Shown piece by piece: positions 16,800 through 25,406 of a DNA stretch of 47,649 bases (positions within the stretch are counted from its first letter, which is position 1; the number at the start of each line of letters is the position of its first letter). The position numbers and the translations under genes are program-made. The notes below the pieces were generated by a model that worked only from the letters and a program-made list of their open reading frames with translations, was not told where the DNA came from and ran no database searches. The DNA is from Flavobacteriales bacterium (lineage in GTDB: Bacteria > Bacteroidota > Bacteroidia > Flavobacteriales_E > Vicingaceae): the NCBI GenBank assembly GCA_020635825.1, contig JACJZA010000021.1:1-47649 (forward strand), given 5' to 3'.

Positions 16800-18581
16800 A
16801 TGAGTACACATCATCATCATCACGAAGACTTTTTATTTAAGTACATTTTTAGTACTGATCATAAAATGATTTCTAAGCAATTCTTAATTACTGGATTCTT
16901 AATGGGATTCATAGGAATGGTTATGTCTACCTTATTTAGGTTGCAACTAGGTTGGCCTGGTGAAAGCTTTTGGTTAGTTGACGCATTAATGGGGTCATGG
17001 GCAGAAGATGGTGTAATGGCTCCTGATAAATATTTATCCTTAGTTACAATGCATGGTACCATTATGGTATTCTTTCTTTTAACAGCTGGGTTGAGTGGTA
17101 CATTTAGTAATCTATTAATTCCACTTCAAATTGGAGCTAGAGATATGGCTTCTGGATTTTTAAATATGTTGTCATATTGGTTTTTCTTTGTTTCATCAGT
17201 TATTATGTTAATTTCATTAGGTGTAGAGGGAGGAGCTGCTTCTGCTGGATGGACAATATATCCACCATTAAGTGCTTTACCGCAAGCTATTCCTGGTTCA
17301 GGATTAGGGATGACTCTTTGGTTAGTTTCAATGGCTATATTTATTGTATCATCTCTTTTAGGTAGTTTGAATTACATTGTTACTATTTTAAATCTTAGAA
17401 CTAAAGGGATGAGCATGACTAGATTGCCATTAACAATTTGGGCTTTCTTATTAACTGCAATCATAGGTGTTTTATCATTTCCAGTATTATTATCTGCTGC
17501 TTTATTATTAGTTTTTGATAGAAGTTTTGGTACAAGTTTCTTTTTATCAGATATATATATAGGTGGTCAAGTACTAGAACATTCTGGAGGTAGCCCCATT
17601 TTATTTGAACATTTATTTTGGTTCTTAGGACACCCTGAGGTATATATTGTATTACTACCTGCATTGGGTATTACTTCAGAGATTATCTCTACAATGTCAA
17701 GAAAACCAATTTTTGGTTATAGAGCTATGATTGGGTCTATGTTGGCAATTGCTTTCTTGTCATTTATTGTGTGGGGTCACCATATGTTCGTAACAGGTAT
17801 GAATCCTTTCTTGGGTGCTGTATTCACCTTTACCACTTTATTGATTGCAATTCCATCCGCTGTAAAAGTGTTTAATTATCTTACTACCTTATGGAAAGGA
17901 AATATAGTTTATTCACCGGCTGCTTTATTTAGTATTGGACTAGTGTCTACTTTTATTTCTGGTGGAGTAACGGGATTAGTATTAGGTGATTCAGCTCTTG
18001 ATATTAATGTACATGATACTTATTTTGTAGTTGGTCACTTCCATATTGTAATGGGATTATCTGCAATATTTGGAATGTTTGCTGGTGTTTACCATTGGTT
18101 TCCAAAATTATTTGGAAGAATGATGAACAACAAATTAGGAAATGTACACTTTTGGATTACCATAGTAAGTGCTTATGGAGTGTTTTTTCCAATGCACTTT
18201 TTAGGATTAGCTGGAGTTCCAAGAAGATATTATACCAATTCTAACTTTCCACTGTTCGATAATATGGTAGACATCAATGAATTGGTAAGTACGTTTGCAA
18301 TTATTGCAGCTGTTGGACAATTGTTATTTATGTTCAACTTTATTTATAGTGCATTAAGAGGACCTAAAGCACCTATGAATCCATGGAGAGCTAACTCTCT
18401 TGAATGGACTGCACCTGTTGAGCATATACATGGGAATTGGTATGGAGATATTCCTGAAGTTCACAGATGGGCATATGATTATAGTAAAGTAGATGAATCT
18501 GGTGAATATATTGGAGGAGAGGATTTTATTCCTCAAACAGTGCCACTTGCTGAAAATGAACACGATGGAGGGGGACATTAA
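16800..18581 (+). CDS. coxA: Cytochrome c oxidase subunit I (A1-type heme-copper oxidase)
   Basis: Catalytic subunit (593 residues, 12 or more helices) that reduces O2 at the heme a3-CuB centre. Ligand motifs are in place: TMHGTIM for the low-spin heme, GHPEVYIVLLP with the CuB His, the cross-linked Tyr and the Glu of A1-type oxidases, WGHHMF for two CuB His, and VVGHFHIVMG for the heme His pair. The HPEV glutamate argues against the A2 subtype. The natural N-terminus is unusually His-rich (MSTHHHHHEDF). It starts 34 nt after coxB and ends 13 nt before the first subunit III gene. Confidence 0.97.
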   Translation: MSTHHHHHEDFLFKYIFSTDHKMISKQFLITGFLMGFIGMVMSTLFRLQLGWPGESFWLVDALMGSWAEDGVMAPDKYLSLVTMHGTIMVFFLLTAGLSGTFSNLLIPLQIGARDMASGFLNMLSYWFFFVSSVIMLISLGVEGGAASAGWTIYPPLSALPQAIPGSGLGMTLWLVSMAIFIVSSLLGSLNYIVTILNLRTKGMSMTRLPLTIWAFLLTAIIGVLSFPVLLSAALLLVFDRSFGTSFFLSDIYIGGQVLEHSGGSPILFEHLFWFLGHPEVYIVLLPALGITSEIISTMSRKPIFGYRAMIGSMLAIAFLSFIVWGHHMFVTGMNPFLGAVFTFTTLLIAIPSAVKVFNYLTTLWKGNIVYSPAALFSIGLVSTFISGGVTGLVLGDSALDINVHDTYFVVGHFHIVMGLSAIFGMFAGVYHWFPKLFGRMMNNKLGNVHFWITIVSAYGVFFPMHFLGLAGVPRRYYTNSNFPLFDNMVDINELVSTFAIIAAVGQLLFMFNFIYSALRGPKAPMNPWRANSLEWTAPVEHIHGNWYGDIPEVHRWAYDYSKVDESGEYIGGEDFIPQTVPLAENEHDGGGH

Positions 18582-18594
18582 TCTTTTTAAATAA

Positions 18595-19188
18595 ATGACT
18601 ACTATTACTGTGGATAATATAAACTCTAGAGCAGAATTAAAACGCAAGACTGCCAAACCATTATTATGGATTGGTATAATGAGTATTGTTATGTTCTTTG
18701 GAGGATGGACAAGTGCAGTGATAGTTAGTAAAGGAAGTATTTCTGATTGGTTGAGCATACATTTACCTAATGCTTTTTATGTAAGTTCTGTAATTATAGT
18801 GTTGAGTAGTATCTTTTTTCATTTAGGATATTTGGCAATAAAAAAAGATCAAAAGAAAACATTATTCATTTTTGTATTGTTAACGCTCTTATCTGGATTT
18901 GGTTTTGTAATCAGTCAATATTTAGGATGGAAAACATTATATGAAAATGGTATTGTGGCAACAGGTAGTTCAAGTACAAATGCTAGCTCATACTTGTACC
19001 TCATTACCTTTTTTCATGTGCTTCATTTATTAGCAGGATTAATAAGTTTAATTGTAGTAAGTGTTAAATCAAAAAAAGAAAGATACAGTTCATCTAATTT
19101 TTTAGGTGTTGAATTAAGTTTAATTTATTGGCATTTTCTGGGTGCTTTATGGATTTACTTATTTATCTTTTTAAAATATATAGCTTAA
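18595..19188 (+). CDS. Heme-copper oxidase subunit III family protein (first copy)
   Basis: Membrane protein of 197 residues with about five helices, of the subunit III (CoxC/CyoC) family, as shown by the C-terminal LSLIYWHFLGALWIYLFIFL segment, which carries the conserved WHF..W pattern. It is shorter than the next gene, which also belongs to subunit III. Such tandem subunit III genes are usual in Bacteroidota ACIII-oxidase operons, where they probably occupy different positions in the complex. It starts 13 nt after coxA. Confidence 0.88.
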   Translation: MTTITVDNINSRAELKRKTAKPLLWIGIMSIVMFFGGWTSAVIVSKGSISDWLSIHLPNAFYVSSVIIVLSSIFFHLGYLAIKKDQKKTLFIFVLLTLLSGFGFVISQYLGWKTLYENGIVATGSSSTNASSYLYLITFFHVLHLLAGLISLIVVSVKSKKERYSSSNFLGVELSLIYWHFLGALWIYLFIFLKYIA

Positions 19189-19215
19189 GTTTAATTTTAT
19201 AATAAAAATACTAAT

Positions 19216-20076
19216 ATGTCAAACGCAATATCAGTAGATAAAAAAGAAGCATGGGGAGGAGGAGGAAAATCTCCTTTTGGAGCTAGTTATGGAAAACTAA
19301 TGATGTGGTTTTTCTTAATGTCAGATGCTTTATCTTTTACCGGATTCTTAGCTGCTTATGGTTTTTATAGACATTATTATGGCGCTTTATGGCCTAGTGC
19401 AGAAAATGTATTTACGCATTTCCCTTTTATGCATGGAGACCATCCATTGTTATATGTAGCTTTAATGACATTCATATTAATTATGAGTTCTGTTACTATG
19501 GTTCTTGCAGTCGAGGCTGGTCATCGTATGAATAAAAAAGGAGTCACTCTTTGGATGGGGTTGACTTTGATAGGAGGTGCTATTTTCTTAGGTTCACAAG
19601 CATGGGAATGGGCTCATTTTATTCACGGTTCAGAATTAGGAGCTATTGAATTAGGTAGAGGGTCATTTACATTACCTAATGGAACAGTCGAATTAACAAA
19701 AGGTATAATAGCTCGTTGGTCTGATGAATCAAAACAAGCATTATTGTTGCCATGGAAAGAAGCTGGTGAATATATTCAAGTAACAGGAGCACAAATGCAA
19801 GAAATGGTTGCTAACGGTCATGAAATACATGGGGCTAATTTAACTCATAATGAGTATGGACATCCTTTATTTGGTGATTTCTTTTTCTTCATTACTGGAT
19901 TCCATGGTACCCACGTATTCAGTGGAGTAGTATTAAATTTTGTTGTTTTCGTAAATATATTAATGGGAACTTATGAAAAAAGAGGTCATTATGAAATGGT
20001 TGAAAAAGTAGGATTGTATTGGCACTTTGTAGATTTAGTTTGGGTATTTGTATTTACATTCTTCTATTTAGTTTAA
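19216..20076 (+). CDS. Cytochrome c oxidase subunit III (second copy)
   Basis: Membrane protein of 286 residues and the more typical subunit III. It contains FFLMSDALSFTGFLAAYG near the N-terminus, GSQAWEWAHFIHG in the middle and the C-terminal signature GLYWHFVDLVWVFVFTFFYL. A polar insertion of about 75 residues (about 140-210) between helices makes it longer than the first copy. Subunit III stabilises the catalytic core and prevents turnover inactivation. It sits 27 nt after the first copy and 19 nt before the subunit IV gene. Confidence 0.93.
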   Translation: MSNAISVDKKEAWGGGGKSPFGASYGKLMMWFFLMSDALSFTGFLAAYGFYRHYYGALWPSAENVFTHFPFMHGDHPLLYVALMTFILIMSSVTMVLAVEAGHRMNKKGVTLWMGLTLIGGAIFLGSQAWEWAHFIHGSELGAIELGRGSFTLPNGTVELTKGIIARWSDESKQALLLPWKEAGEYIQVTGAQMQEMVANGHEIHGANLTHNEYGHPLFGDFFFFITGFHGTHVFSGVVLNFVVFVNILMGTYEKRGHYEMVEKVGLYWHFVDLVWVFVFTFFYLV

Positions 20077-20095
20077 TTAAAAAAAAGTAATTATT

Positions 20096-20464
20096 ATGTC
20101 ACATTCAGACGATAACAAACCATACGAATACGCTGTACATCATTCAGAAGAAGAAGGAAAAAAAGCGCGTAAAAGAATTTGGTTGATTTTTTGGGTACTA
20201 TTAGCGATTACTACAGTTGAAGTAATGTTAGGTATCTTTTGGAAAGAAATTGGAATATCTTGGTTTTTAGTAAAAATGACATTTATTGTTTTAACTATTT
20301 TTAAAGCATTTTATATTGTAGCAGAGTATATGCACCTTAAACATGAAAAAACAGGATTAAAGAATACTATTATTGTTCCTTTTGTTCTATTAGCTTTATA
20401 CTTGATTTATCATGTGATAACAGAAGGACAGTATTCAGCTGATTTTGATCGATTCTTTTATTAA
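20096..20464 (+). CDS. Cytochrome c oxidase subunit IV (prokaryotic type)
   Basis: Small membrane protein (122 residues) with three predicted helices (about 27-47, 56-78, 91-111) and a charged N-terminus, matching the prokaryotic cytochrome c oxidase subunit IV family. It has no cofactor ligands; the family supports oxidase assembly or stability. It is the last gene of the respiratory operon: a strong terminator hairpin begins 31 nt after its stop. Confidence 0.9.
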   Translation: MSHSDDNKPYEYAVHHSEEEGKKARKRIWLIFWVLLAITTVEVMLGIFWKEIGISWFLVKMTFIVLTIFKAFYIVAEYMHLKHEKTGLKNTIIVPFVLLALYLIYHVITEGQYSADFDRFFY

Positions 20465-20494
20465 AATAAAAAGATAGAAATATCGAAAATATTA

Positions 20495-20527
20495 AGAGAT
20501 CACAAGTAATTTTGTGGTCTCTTTTTT
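20495..20527 (+). terminator. Intrinsic terminator of the respiratory operon
   Basis: AGAGATCACAA (20495-20505) pairs with TTGTGGTCTCT (20512-20522), 11 bp with one G-U pair and a 6-nt loop, followed by a T run to 20527. It closes the transcript begun at actA. Its 3' arm contains a GTG that is in frame with the SCO gene, but a start there is unlikely. Confidence 0.9.
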
Positions 20528-20546
20528 ATTTATAACAAAAATTAAA

Positions 20547-21251
20547 ATGAAGAAATTCAAAAAAGTAATTTACCTCTTTGCTATACTTTTGCTTCCTTCT
20601 ATAATGTATTTTTTACTTTATACGGGAGAACATCATTACAAAAAATTACCCTATATAGGTCCTAAAAAAGCAATTCAAAATGAAAACGGGAAATACGATA
20701 CAATTTATCATCAAATTCCATATTTTGAATTTACCAATCAAGACGGGGGAAAAATAACAAGAGATGATATGCTAGGCCATATTTATGTGGTTGATTTCTT
20801 CTTTGTGACTTGTCCAACCATTTGCCCTAAAATGACAACTAACATGGCTTATATACAAAACAAATTTAAAGACAGGAAAGATTTACGGTTTTTATCCATA
20901 ACTGTTAACCCTGAATATGATACTGAGGCTGTTTTAGCAGAACACGCTAAGAAAGTTCACGCAGATACTAAAACTTGGGATTTTTTAACAGGAGAAAAAG
21001 ATAAGATTTATGATGTTGCATTTAATGGTTTTTTTGTGAGTGCACAAAGAGATTCAATAGCTCCAGGTGGCTTTCTTCATTCGGGTATGTTAATCTTATT
21101 AGATAAAAATGCTCATATAAGAGGCTATTTTGATGGTACTACACATAAAGTAATAAAAGAACAGTTGACTGATGCTATTGATATTTTGTACAAAGAAGAT
21201 TATCTTGCATTAAAAGGCAAGGAAAAGGATAAAATTGAGCAAAGACGCTAA
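20547..21251 (+). CDS. SCO1/SenC family copper chaperone
   Basis: Membrane-anchored thioredoxin-fold protein of 234 residues from ATG 20547 (MKKFKKVIYLF). An N-terminal helix (about 7-24) leads to a periplasmic domain with the copper motif CPTICPKM and the distal His in FLHSGML. SCO proteins deliver copper to, or reduce, the CuA site of oxidase subunit II, which fits its place right behind the oxidase operon. An in-frame GTG at 20514 would add 11 residues, but it lies inside the terminator hairpin, so ATG 20547 is preferred. The polar C-terminus is Lys-rich. Confidence 0.92.
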   Translation: MKKFKKVIYLFAILLLPSIMYFLLYTGEHHYKKLPYIGPKKAIQNENGKYDTIYHQIPYFEFTNQDGGKITRDDMLGHIYVVDFFFVTCPTICPKMTTNMAYIQNKFKDRKDLRFLSITVNPEYDTEAVLAEHAKKVHADTKTWDFLTGEKDKIYDVAFNGFFVSAQRDSIAPGGFLHSGMLILLDKNAHIRGYFDGTTHKVIKEQLTDAIDILYKEDYLALKGKEKDKIEQRR

Positions 21252-21262
21252 ACAATAATCAG

Positions 21263-21270
21263 TAAATTTG
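21263..21270 (+). promoter_or_regulatory. -7 element 5 nt before the start of the CxxC protein gene
   Basis: TAAATTTG is followed by TACCA and then ATG at 21276. A TTG at 21235-21237 lies 25 nt upstream, slightly more than the usual spacing. Because transcription normally begins a few bases after this element, the transcript would have almost no leader. Confidence 0.5.
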
Positions 21271-21275
21271 TACCA

Positions 21276-21515
21276 ATGAAATTTCTAAAACCAATATTCT
21301 TTTTCATATTAGTGTTTATTTCTATTTATGGTTTTGGTCAATGTGCCATGTGTAAAGCTGTTGTAGAATCTGAAATGGAAAGTGGAGGGGCTCTAGCAAA
21401 AGGAATTAATAATGGTATTATTTATTTAATGTTTATCCCATATATATTAATTGGAGGAGTAGGGTATTTCATTTATCGTCATTATCAAAAAAATAAAACT
21501 TCATCATCTCAATGA
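21276..21515 (+). CDS. Small membrane protein with CAMC motif, near the oxidase genes
   Basis: A 79-residue protein. The signal peptide (about 1-20, ending YGFGQ) is followed directly by CAMCKAVVESEMESGG, then one transmembrane helix (about 48-67) and a basic tail (RHYQKNK). The mature protein would present a CxxC pair at its extreme N-terminus on the periplasmic face. I do not recognise a named family; similar small proteins occur beside SCO genes in Bacteroidota. Its place after SCO suggests metal binding or thiol chemistry in oxidase assembly, which is inference. The stop overlaps the start of the next gene (ATGA). Confidence 0.75.
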   Translation: MKFLKPIFFFILVFISIYGFGQCAMCKAVVESEMESGGALAKGINNGIIYLMFIPYILIGGVGYFIYRHYQKNKTSSSQ

Positions 21516-22195
21516 GTTTTATTACCATGAGTCGTAAAATTCTACTTTTTATTTTTTTATTTAGTTCATTAATTATTCAAGCACAAAAAGGGAATGGAGA
21601 TGAACTAAATCAATTTGAAGAAGATTTTAATTCTTCATTTCATACTAAACCTAAACTAGATTTAAAACTAGATACTAGATTCTCATTTATTTCAGCAAAT
21701 GATATTCGAACTACGGGAGCTAAAATTGGGTTGAGTTTTAATCAAAAGTTTAAAGTAGGTCTGGGTTATAATCAATTAATTTACCCTTCTAGGTCATATA
21801 TAAAAAAAGAAAACCAAGCAATTAAAGTAGAGCTTAACTATCAATACATTTCACCTTATATAGAATATATTTATTACACTAGTAAAAGGTGGGAATTTAA
21901 CCTCTCTACACAAATAGGGTTTGGACAAGCTAGTTACCAATACTTTGATAATATTACAGCAAAAGAAAAAAAAACAAATCAATCATTCATTCTTTCTTAT
22001 GAACCTTCTATGTTAATTGATTATAAAATAGTAAGATGGTTTGGAATTGGAACAGGAGTAGGTTATCGTCTTATTCTATACAAAAACAAAAAGATAAATG
22101 AACAACTTACCTCTCCGGTTTATATTTTTAAGTTAAAAATTTATTTAGGAGAAATTGTTAAGACCATCACAGGAAAAGAAATACAGGCAGAATAA
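21512..22195 (+). CDS. Probable outer-membrane beta-barrel protein
   Basis: Protein of 227 residues with a signal peptide (ending IIQAQKGNG) and a body of alternating hydrophobic/polar strands with Tyr/Phe ends (KVGLGYNQLIY, ISPYIEYIYYTSKRWEF, WFGIGTGVGYRLILY), typical of small outer-membrane barrels in Bacteroidota. It has no recognisable enzymatic motif. The ATG at 21512 overlaps the previous stop by 4 nt; the alternative ATG at 21527 puts the signal peptide (MSRKILLFIFLF) right at the N-terminus and may be the true start. It is translationally coupled to the CxxC protein, but a shared role is not evident. Confidence 0.7.
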   Translation: MSFITMSRKILLFIFLFSSLIIQAQKGNGDELNQFEEDFNSSFHTKPKLDLKLDTRFSFISANDIRTTGAKIGLSFNQKFKVGLGYNQLIYPSRSYIKKENQAIKVELNYQYISPYIEYIYYTSKRWEFNLSTQIGFGQASYQYFDNITAKEKKTNQSFILSYEPSMLIDYKIVRWFGIGTGVGYRLILYKNKKINEQLTSPVYIFKLKIYLGEIVKTITGKEIQAE

Positions 22196-22218
22196 CTGTA
22201 AGTAACTTTTTAAATAGC

Positions 22219-22251
22219 TTGAAGATTATAATGTCTTAATTCTTAAATTTG
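22219..22251 (+). promoter_or_regulatory. Promoter of ruvB, apparently leaderless
   Basis: TTG (22219-22221), 22 nt, then TAAATTTG (22244-22251), then ATTC and the ruvB ATG at 22256. Both elements and the spacing fit the Bacteroidota promoter. The distance places the expected first transcribed base at or next to the A of ATG. Confidence 0.6.
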
Positions 22252-22255
22252 ATTC

Positions 22256-23278
22256 ATGAATAAAAATCTTGATGCAAATAATGAAAATTTGAGTGCTGTA
22301 GAACGTGAGTTTGAAAAAGCATTAAGACCATTATCTTTTGACGATTTTACAGGTCAAGAACAAGTTCTTGAAAATCTGAGAGTTTTTGTCAAAGCTGCTT
22401 TACAGAGAGGTGATGCTTTAGATCATGTCTTATTACATGGCCCTCCTGGTTTAGGAAAAACCACTTTAGCAAACATTATTGCTAATGAGTTAAATGTAGG
22501 ATTTAAAGTTACTTCTGGACCTGTATTGGAAAAGCCGGGAGATTTAGCGGGGTTACTCACCAACTTAGAAGAAGGTGATGTCCTTTTTATTGATGAAATT
22601 CATCGATTGTCTGCTGTAGTTGAAGAATATTTATATTCAGCTATGGAAGATTATAAGATTGATATTATGATTGATACTGGACCCAATGCAAGAAGTGTTC
22701 AGATTGAATTAAATCCGTTTACATTAGTTGGAGCAACAACCAGAACTGGGTTGCTTACATCACCTTTAAGAGCAAGGTTTGGTATTACTTCCAGATTGGA
22801 ATATTATGATTCGGGATTGTTGGCAAAAATTATCAAACGTTCATCAGATATTATTCATGTTGGTATTTCTGAGGATGCAGCAATTGAAATTGCCGGAAGA
22901 AGTAGAGGTACTCCAAGAATTGCCAATTCATTATTACGTAGAATTAGAGATTTTGCACAAGTTAAAGGTGATGGTAGAATTACCAAAGAAATTTCTCTTT
23001 TTGGATTAAATGCTTTAAACGTAGATAAACATGGCTTAGACGATATGGATAATCGTATTTTAACCACCATAATAGACAAGTTTAAAGGAGGGCCTGTTGG
23101 ATTGACCACTATTGCAACAGCTGTGAGTGAACAGGCAGGCACCATAGAAGAAGTTTACGAACCTTTTTTAATAAAAGAAGGGTTTTTAATGCGTACCCCA
23201 AGAGGTAGAGAAGCTACTGAAAAAGCATACAAGCACTTAGGTAGATTAAAAGACCCACAGCAAGGAAACTTGTTTTGA
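22256..23278 (+). CDS. ruvB: Holliday junction branch-migration ATPase RuvB
   Basis: Hexameric AAA+ motor (340 residues) that drives branch migration of Holliday junctions together with RuvA (encoded at 28470). Motifs: Walker A GPPGLGKTTLA (near 62-72), Walker B FIDEIHRL (near 113-120), sensor 1 region LVGATTRTG, arginine finger in LRARFGI, and the C-terminal winged helix with FLMRTPRGREAT. Length and N-terminus (RPLSFDDFTGQEQ) are standard. The stop overlaps the queG start (TTGA). ruvA and ruvB are separated by 5 kb here, a normal situation outside proteobacteria. Confidence 0.98.
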   Translation: MNKNLDANNENLSAVEREFEKALRPLSFDDFTGQEQVLENLRVFVKAALQRGDALDHVLLHGPPGLGKTTLANIIANELNVGFKVTSGPVLEKPGDLAGLLTNLEEGDVLFIDEIHRLSAVVEEYLYSAMEDYKIDIMIDTGPNARSVQIELNPFTLVGATTRTGLLTSPLRARFGITSRLEYYDSGLLAKIIKRSSDIIHVGISEDAAIEIAGRSRGTPRIANSLLRRIRDFAQVKGDGRITKEISLFGLNALNVDKHGLDDMDNRILTTIIDKFKGGPVGLTTIATAVSEQAGTIEEVYEPFLIKEGFLMRTPRGREATEKAYKHLGRLKDPQQGNLF

Positions 23279-24204
23279 ATTTTTCATTAGGAAATACACA
23301 ACTAATCAAAACCGAAGCTACACGTTTGGGTTTTTCATTTTGTGGAGTGTCAAAAGCTCAATTTTTAGAAGAAGAAGCACCTCGATTAGAAAAATGGTTG
23401 AACCAGAAAATGCACGGAGAAATGCATTACATGGAACACTATTTTGACAAACGATTAGACCCAACAAAATTGGTAGAAGGTTCCAAATCAGTCATTTCTT
23501 TAATGTATAATTATTATCCACAACAAGAACAAAGACAAGATTCTTATAAGATTTCCAGGTATGCATACGGTGAAGATTATCATCATGTGATAAAGGGTAA
23601 ATTGAAAGAGTTAGTTCAGTTTATGAATGATGAAATTGGAGAAATTAATGCTCGTGTTTTTGTCGATTCTGCTCCTGTTTTAGATAGAACATGGGCTAAA
23701 AAAAGTGGTTTGGGTTGGATTGGCAAAAACTCCATGTTAATTCACCCAAAAGCTGGTTCTTATTTCTTTTTGGCAGAGATAATTTTAGATTTGGAACTTG
23801 AGTATGATAAAGAAATAAAAGATTATTGTGGAACCTGTACAGCCTGTATTGATGCTTGTCCTACCGAAGCAATTTTACCTGATAAAGTAGTAGATGGAAG
23901 TAGGTGTATTTCTTATTTTACCATTGAACTGAAAGATGAAATCATTCCAAAAGAAGTAAACGGAAAATTTGAAAATTGGATGTTTGGTTGTGATATTTGT
24001 CAGGAAGTATGTCCATGGAATCGTTTTTCAAAACCACATAATGAACCTCTTTTTAATCCAAATGAAAAGTTGTTGAATTATTCAAAAAATGAATGGGAAG
24101 AATTAACGGAAGAGATTTTTCAGGAAATTTTTAAAAAATCTGCGGTAAAGAGAACTAAGTTTAAAGGATTAAAACGAAATATTAGTTTTTTATCAACTGA
24201 TTAG
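23275..24204 (+). CDS. queG: Epoxyqueuosine reductase QueG
   Basis: Cobalamin-dependent iron-sulfur enzyme that reduces epoxyqueuosine to queuosine in tRNA. The N-terminal domain (about 1-170) includes MHGEMHYMEHYFDKRLDP and KKSGLGWIGKNSMLI. Two [4Fe-4S] clusters are indicated by CGTCTACIDACP (about 185-196) and CDICQEVCPW (about 240-249). The start is TTG at 23275, overlapping the ruvB stop as TTGA; no better start precedes the conserved N-terminus. At 309 residues it is the short form without C-terminal HEAT repeats, common in Bacteroidota. It converges with ubiX, overlapping it by 4 nt. Confidence 0.95.
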   Translation: MNFSLGNTQLIKTEATRLGFSFCGVSKAQFLEEEAPRLEKWLNQKMHGEMHYMEHYFDKRLDPTKLVEGSKSVISLMYNYYPQQEQRQDSYKISRYAYGEDYHHVIKGKLKELVQFMNDEIGEINARVFVDSAPVLDRTWAKKSGLGWIGKNSMLIHPKAGSYFFLAEIILDLELEYDKEIKDYCGTCTACIDACPTEAILPDKVVDGSRCISYFTIELKDEIIPKEVNGKFENWMFGCDICQEVCPWNRFSKPHNEPLFNPNEKLLNYSKNEWEELTEEIFQEIFKKSAVKRTKFKGLKRNISFLSTD

Positions 24205-24755
24205 TTTCCCCATCTATAAGAGTCATTCTCTAATCCAATCAAATCAATTACTCTATTTACAACCGTTTGTGCTACTTCTTCTATGCTTTTTGGTTGACTA
24301 TAAAACGAAGGAGTTGCCGGACAAATAATTCCACCAGCTTCAGTAATAACTTTCATGTTGTTGATGTGAATTAAATTATAAGGCATTTCTCGTGCAACCA
24401 ATATCAATTTTCTTCTTTCTTTTAAAATAACGTCAGCAGCACGAGTTAATAAATCGTTAGATATACCGTTAGCAATTCTGCCGAGTGTTCCCATCGAAGA
24501 GGGAATAACCACCATGGTATCATATTTTGCAGAACCGGATGCAAAAGGAGCATTAAAATCATTTTTTGAATAAAAGGTAAAAGGATAATTCGAATAACTT
24601 TCTGTTTCAAGCTCATGTTTCCATACAGTTTTTGCATTATCACTCATTACTATTGCTACCTCAATATCTTTGTCTATCAAAAAATCAAGTAACATTTTTG
24701 CATAAATACTTCCTGAAGCTCCTGTAATGGCGACTACAATTTTTCGTTTATTCAT
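24201..24755 (-). CDS. ubiX: Flavin prenyltransferase UbiX
   Basis: Enzyme of 184 residues that attaches a prenyl group to FMN to make the prenylated flavin cofactor used by UbiD-type decarboxylases. Motifs: N-terminal ITGASGSIYAKML with the FMN-binding GASG loop, SSMGTLGRIANGISNDLLTR and LVAREMPYNLIHI. A Bacteroidota organism makes menaquinone rather than ubiquinone, so the cofactor probably serves a UbiD relative elsewhere in the genome. Its start overlaps the end of the upstream outer-membrane gene by 8 nt, and its last 4 nt overlap queG on the other strand. Confidence 0.95.
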   Translation of the reverse strand: MNKRKIVVAITGASGSIYAKMLLDFLIDKDIEVAIVMSDNAKTVWKHELETESYSNYPFTFYSKNDFNAPFASGSAKYDTMVVIPSSMGTLGRIANGISNDLLTRAADVILKERRKLILVAREMPYNLIHINNMKVITEAGGIICPATPSFYSQPKSIEEVAQTVVNRVIDLIGLENDSYRWGN

Positions 24756-25377
24756 TTTTTCCGAATTGATAACGGATGGTAAAATTTAAATCTAAATTAT
24801 ACCAACCACGATTAAATAATTTATTCAGTATTCCAACTTGTTGGTCGAGTGTCTGAAAATCCCTAACAGGCAATAGTGAATTTTTGGAACGTAGGTTAAA
24901 TATCAATCTGTCTTTAATGATATAATTAAAACCCAAAAAACCACCGGCATCATAAGATTTAAATGGGTAATCTCCAGTATTTCTTTCCCCATATTTATCG
25001 CTCATTGAATATCCTAAAAATGCACTTCCATAAATACCACCTTCAAAAATAAAAGATTTGTAGTGATATCTGAGAGCCAGTGGAATATCAATATAATTGA
25101 TATTAAGTTTGAAAGAATCAAAATCTCCTGCATCTGGTCGTGGATTTTTTTGACTTCCTTTGTTGATATAGTATATTTCTAATTGAGTAGTAAATTTTTC
25201 TGAGAGATGAGTATTGGTGAATCCACCAGCGATAAAACCCAATTTGTTGTAACCACTATAACCATCTCCTTCTACTTGAGAACCACTAATTCCTATAATT
25301 ATTCCAGCCTTAAAAACTTGTGAAAAGGAAGAATTCATCATCCCACAAAAAATAAAAAGAAAAAAAATCTTTTTCAT
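24748..25377 (-). CDS. PorT-like outer-membrane beta-barrel protein
   Basis: Protein of 209 residues: signal peptide (about 1-19, ending SFSQ) followed by a small beta-barrel of the kind called outer membrane beta-barrel domain (PorT family). Strand-like segments are KAGIIIGISG, LGFIAGGFTNTHL, FTTQLEIYYINKGS, IDIPLALRYHYKS and a closing strand YNLDLNFTIRYQFGK ending close to the C-terminus. A true PorT role in T9SS cannot be claimed; this fold has many paralogs. A TAATTTTG element lies 4 nt before its ATG. ubiX follows with an 8-nt overlap. Confidence 0.82.
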   Translation of the reverse strand: MKKIFFLFIFCGMMNSSFSQVFKAGIIIGISGSQVEGDGYSGYNKLGFIAGGFTNTHLSEKFTTQLEIYYINKGSQKNPRPDAGDFDSFKLNINYIDIPLALRYHYKSFIFEGGIYGSAFLGYSMSDKYGERNTGDYPFKSYDAGGFLGFNYIIKDRLIFNLRSKNSLLPVRDFQTLDQQVGILNKLFNRGWYNLDLNFTIRYQFGKNE

Positions 25378-25381
25378 GGCA

Positions 25382-25389
25382 CAAAATTA
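25382..25389 (-). promoter_or_regulatory. -7 element 4 nt before the OMP gene start
   Basis: The minus strand reads TAATTTTG, then TGCC, then ATG at 25377. A TTG lies at 25417-25415, 25 nt upstream. This is the same close spacing between -7 element and ATG as at ruvB, lnt and the CxxC protein gene. Confidence 0.45.
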
Positions 25390-25406
25390 CAGAAAACAAT
25401 GGTTGA

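Noticed and set aside
16800..16832. His-rich N-terminus of CoxA as a possible cloning tag artefact
   Set aside because: The surrounding DNA is continuous native operon sequence, and His-rich termini occur naturally in Bacteroidota subunit I proteins.
18595..20076. Two subunit III genes as an unusual duplication
   Set aside because: They differ in length and sequence, and tandem subunit III genes are standard in Bacteroidota ACIII-oxidase operons.
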